A stretch of 64,000 nucleotides of DNA from an uncultured Lachnospiraceae bacterium (lineage in GTDB: Bacteria > Bacillota > Clostridia > Lachnospirales > Lachnospiraceae): NCBI GenBank assembly GCA_947652735.1, contig CANTEG010000005.1, forward strand, positions 62,001 through 126,000. Reading direction: 5' to 3'. Positions 63,001 to 64,000 of the stretch are shown one piece after another (position 1 is the stretch's first letter; every line of letters starts with the position of its first letter). A program made the position numbers and the translations under genes. Below the pieces are notes generated by a model. It had not been told where the DNA came from and made no database searches. It was given only the letters and a program-made list of their open reading frames with translations.

Positions 63001-64000
63001 TACCCAAATAACAGGTAATATGAAAAACAACAGCCGCTACGGATACGGCGTGGGTCTTGCCATAGCAAAGGGTTATGCCGATGTGATGGGAGCAGAGCTT
63101 GAAGTAGAGAGCACATATGGGGCAGGTTCTTCCTTTACACTCTCAATCAACCAGACGGTTGCAGATACAAAAAGCACGGCATTAAATGCGTCAAAGGTTG
63201 AGGAAACCGTCACAAAGGACGTTGCATCAAAGCTTTGGCTGCCTGATGTAACGGCACTTCTTGTAGATGATGACGAGGTGAGCCGTGATGTTGCAGTAAA
63301 TGTTTTGGGACAGTTTGACGTGAAGATTGACATTTCAACATCAGGTTTTGAAGCAATTGATATGGTTTTAAGTAATAACTATGATGTTGTGTTTATGGAT
63401 TTGTCCATGCCCGTTATGAATGGAATGGATGCCATGAAAGAAATAAGAGAGCTTGACGGGGATGTTTACAACTTTATGCCGATTATTTCAATGGATGCAA
63501 ATGCCATTGCGGACAACAAGCAGACTCTGCTTGAAGCAGGCTTTACCGATACTCTGATTAAGCCGCTGGATATAAGGAGAGTTGCTGCTATTTTAAAGGA
63601 TTGTCTTCCAGAGGATAAGATTAAGGAAAAGCCTGGGGATGGAAACGATTACATTGAAGCTTCAAAATACAGGGATGGGCTTAAGAACCTCGAACCATAT
63701 ATTGATGCAATGGATGCAATCAACAAAATTGGCGGAAATGTAGATGTATTTAATAAGCTGATTACGGCATACTATAATCAAAATAAAAATGCAGTAGAGG
63801 ATTTGTATGACAAGCTGGGAAATGACATGCGTGGCTTTAAGGCAAAAATTCATACAATCAAGACGACAAGTATAAATATTGGTGCTTTTAAATTTTCAAA
63901 GGAAGCGGCAAGGTTTGAGGCAGCAATAAGCAAGGGCAATAGGGATTATGTCAAAAAGAATATGGAAGATTTTGCAGATAATCTTGCCATGCTGATAGAG
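60038..64000 (+). CDS. Propeller-sensor hybrid kinase (HisKA His replaced by Asn), 3' truncated by the window
   Basis: At least 1,321 residues, still open at the window end. Order: N-terminal signal/membrane helix (about 9-30), two-component propeller repeats (about 45-640; units such as YIWVGTDGGLYR and MWIGTDNYG), a Y_Y_Y domain (about 670-740), membrane helix (about 760-780), HisKA-like dimer helix, HATPase (Asn936 in LLDNAVRYT), receiver (Asp1121 in FMDLSMPVMNG) and HPt (His1272 in IHTIKTTS). The HisKA motif reads YLANMSNEIKTP, so Asn818 stands where the phosphorylated His should be. In the receiver, the conserved Thr is Asp1153 (IISMDANA); Lys1175 is kept. The input is extracellular, probably a saccharide-type ligand by family. 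Signalling may be phosphatase-like or use another partner. Confidence 0.85.
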   Translation, partial: MNLKKFKNIISILITALLLVCLFVVSDSLILAKDSFMAGYVQTVYNTKNGIGSNEVNCLYQSTSGYIWVGTDGGLYRSSGAGFSPVNLWDTDRTDVYSINCMFQDTKSRMWIGTDNYGLFYIEQGETYHLQDEYYDGVKTILDICETDNGNIYVATANGLYLCVSGEKNGDGMVLEPYMNNAVANYKFTEIEAFNDSIWGIYGSDKLYIMGDLGVENVIDTSELVRDELRCLSQIDGRMYVGTSGSNVLVFKNKNARSASILNAKIEGINELMADNEGRVWACSDIGIGFFNKRGNFNQLNDCQVDNYLSDIIQDYEGNFWVASTRMGVLALYKSKFIDFNTNVGMSESMVNCVYLRGQNKFIGTDDGLVVYNRKNELVSSDLTKMLEGVSIRHIMEDSAGNMWISTHRKYGIVRVAKDGTITNITRTDGLPSYGVNVTFELADGRIAVATEGGVAIVEKSGAIYSVYNAQNGMEYENVLCLYQDGEGNLLCGTDGGGLYQIYLKSGAIENYDTESGLNSNVVTSMAEGKEGLWIGTDNGLCFYNDAFRTISNIDYSNNIYELIVNDTSVWIIGSKGVLWTTEEELLSSQGMISRALDKNDGLTKDINNICNSAMDREGVLYICCNTGICTLDTKNIPYNTVAPKVKVTAIDVDGILYELDDLADGLNVGKDVSRITIHFAVFSFTNRENISVEYSLEGFDETPIVIDGSSNMEAVYTNLDGGDYRFKLKAYNGDGKSCDEELSFRIEKEKKLIERPMARAMLLFIIIMGAVMIVYASLRVRKILLSNNKEIEKLSKQHEEAVKSSSAKNDYLANMSNEIKTPINAIMAKANELLSLPETNEQYRDNIASIYETSNNILEKVDDIILLARLEAGKSDVVNDKYSVTTMMYEISELTMRLIGDKTVKFFVELGDNIVDMVVGDGEKIKDILLRLLDNAVRYTKEGSITISVDCYEYADRANKNAVNFVYTVSDTGIGIQPDMLETVFEVTQITGNMKNNSRYGYGVGLAIAKGYADVMGAELEVESTYGAGSSFTLSINQTVADTKSTALNASKVEETVTKDVASKLWLPDVTALLVDDDEVSRDVAVNVLGQFDVKIDISTSGFEAIDMVLSNNYDVVFMDLSMPVMNGMDAMKEIRELDGDVYNFMPIISMDANAIADNKQTLLEAGFTDTLIKPLDIRRVAAILKDCLPEDKIKEKPGDGNDYIEASKYRDGLKNLEPYIDAMDAINKIGGNVDVFNKLITAYYNQNKNAVEDLYDKLGNDMRGFKAKIHTIKTTSINIGAFKFSKEAARFEAAISKGNRDYVKKNMEDFADNLAMLIE

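Overview
The window looks like chromosomal DNA from a low-GC, Gram-positive anaerobe of the class Clostridia, most likely family Lachnospiraceae. The evidence is AT-rich intergenic DNA, strong AGGAGG-type ribosome sites, frequent TTG/GTG starts, a complete spoIIIAA-AH operon, spoIVB next to spo0A-type genes, and the gene order asp23-nusB-xseA-xseB-ispA-dxs-tlyA-nadK-argR-recN-spoIVB. I cannot assign a genus from sequence alone. No prophage, insertion sequence, rRNA or CRISPR array was recognised; one tRNA (Glu, CTC) is present.

Layout. 1-8.4 kb is mixed: an ABC-2 permease, a membrane S41 peptidase, a ComFB-like protein, a P-loop protein and a small ferredoxin. They face a minus-strand trio of MurT-like Mur ligase, a GatD-like amidotransferase that has lost its catalytic Cys and His, and an EctB-like aminotransferase. 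8.5-25.3 kb is a conserved block: efp (minus), the spoIIIA operon, then the asp23-to-recN housekeeping and isoprenoid genes and spoIVB. 25.4-28.1 kb carries shikimate kinase and two tandem Spo0A-type regulators. The first has a badly degenerate receiver; the second is nearer canonical and sits behind a sigma-A promoter flanked by 0A-box-like sites. 28-36 kb holds a large acidic membrane protein behind a perfect 0A box, hisH-hisF, an acetyltransferase, mtaB, tRNA-Glu and two small membrane/PH-type proteins. 36-41.7 kb is a fructose PTS operon (fruR-fruK-fruA-ptsH-ptsI) with a clear promoter and a three-copy phased operator. 42-48 kb is a looser accessory stretch: an Rpn-type nuclease, hypotheticals, a SpoIID-like PG-binding protein, a CmpB-type membrane protein, a gene remnant, GNAT and YjbR-like genes. 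48.1-51.8 kb is ylxM-ffh-rpsP-khpA-rimM-trmD, followed by a 27-bp tandem repeat. 52-64 kb has lipoproteins, an OmpR/HK two-component pair, cheV, argD, an M18 aminopeptidase and a giant propeller hybrid kinase running off the end.

Connections. Sporulation is the main theme: engulfment-channel genes, SpoIVB, the Spo0A pair and possible 0A boxes upstream of several loci. The fru cluster also supplies HPr and enzyme I, but this HPr has Ala where the regulatory Ser46 normally sits. Signal transduction shows repeated loss of phosphotransfer residues: one Spo0A paralogue, and the terminal hybrid kinase, which has Asn for the HisKA His and Asp for the receiver Thr.

At the nucleotide level, a 16-nt motif (AATGGGCTGATGTTCA) occurs 18-19 nt upstream of three unrelated start codons, and small hairpin families recur in intergenic DNA. 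The best candidates for undescribed biology are the Spo0A pair, the MurT/pseudo-GatD/EctB trio and the 16-nt leader motif. All functions are inferred from sequence reading alone.
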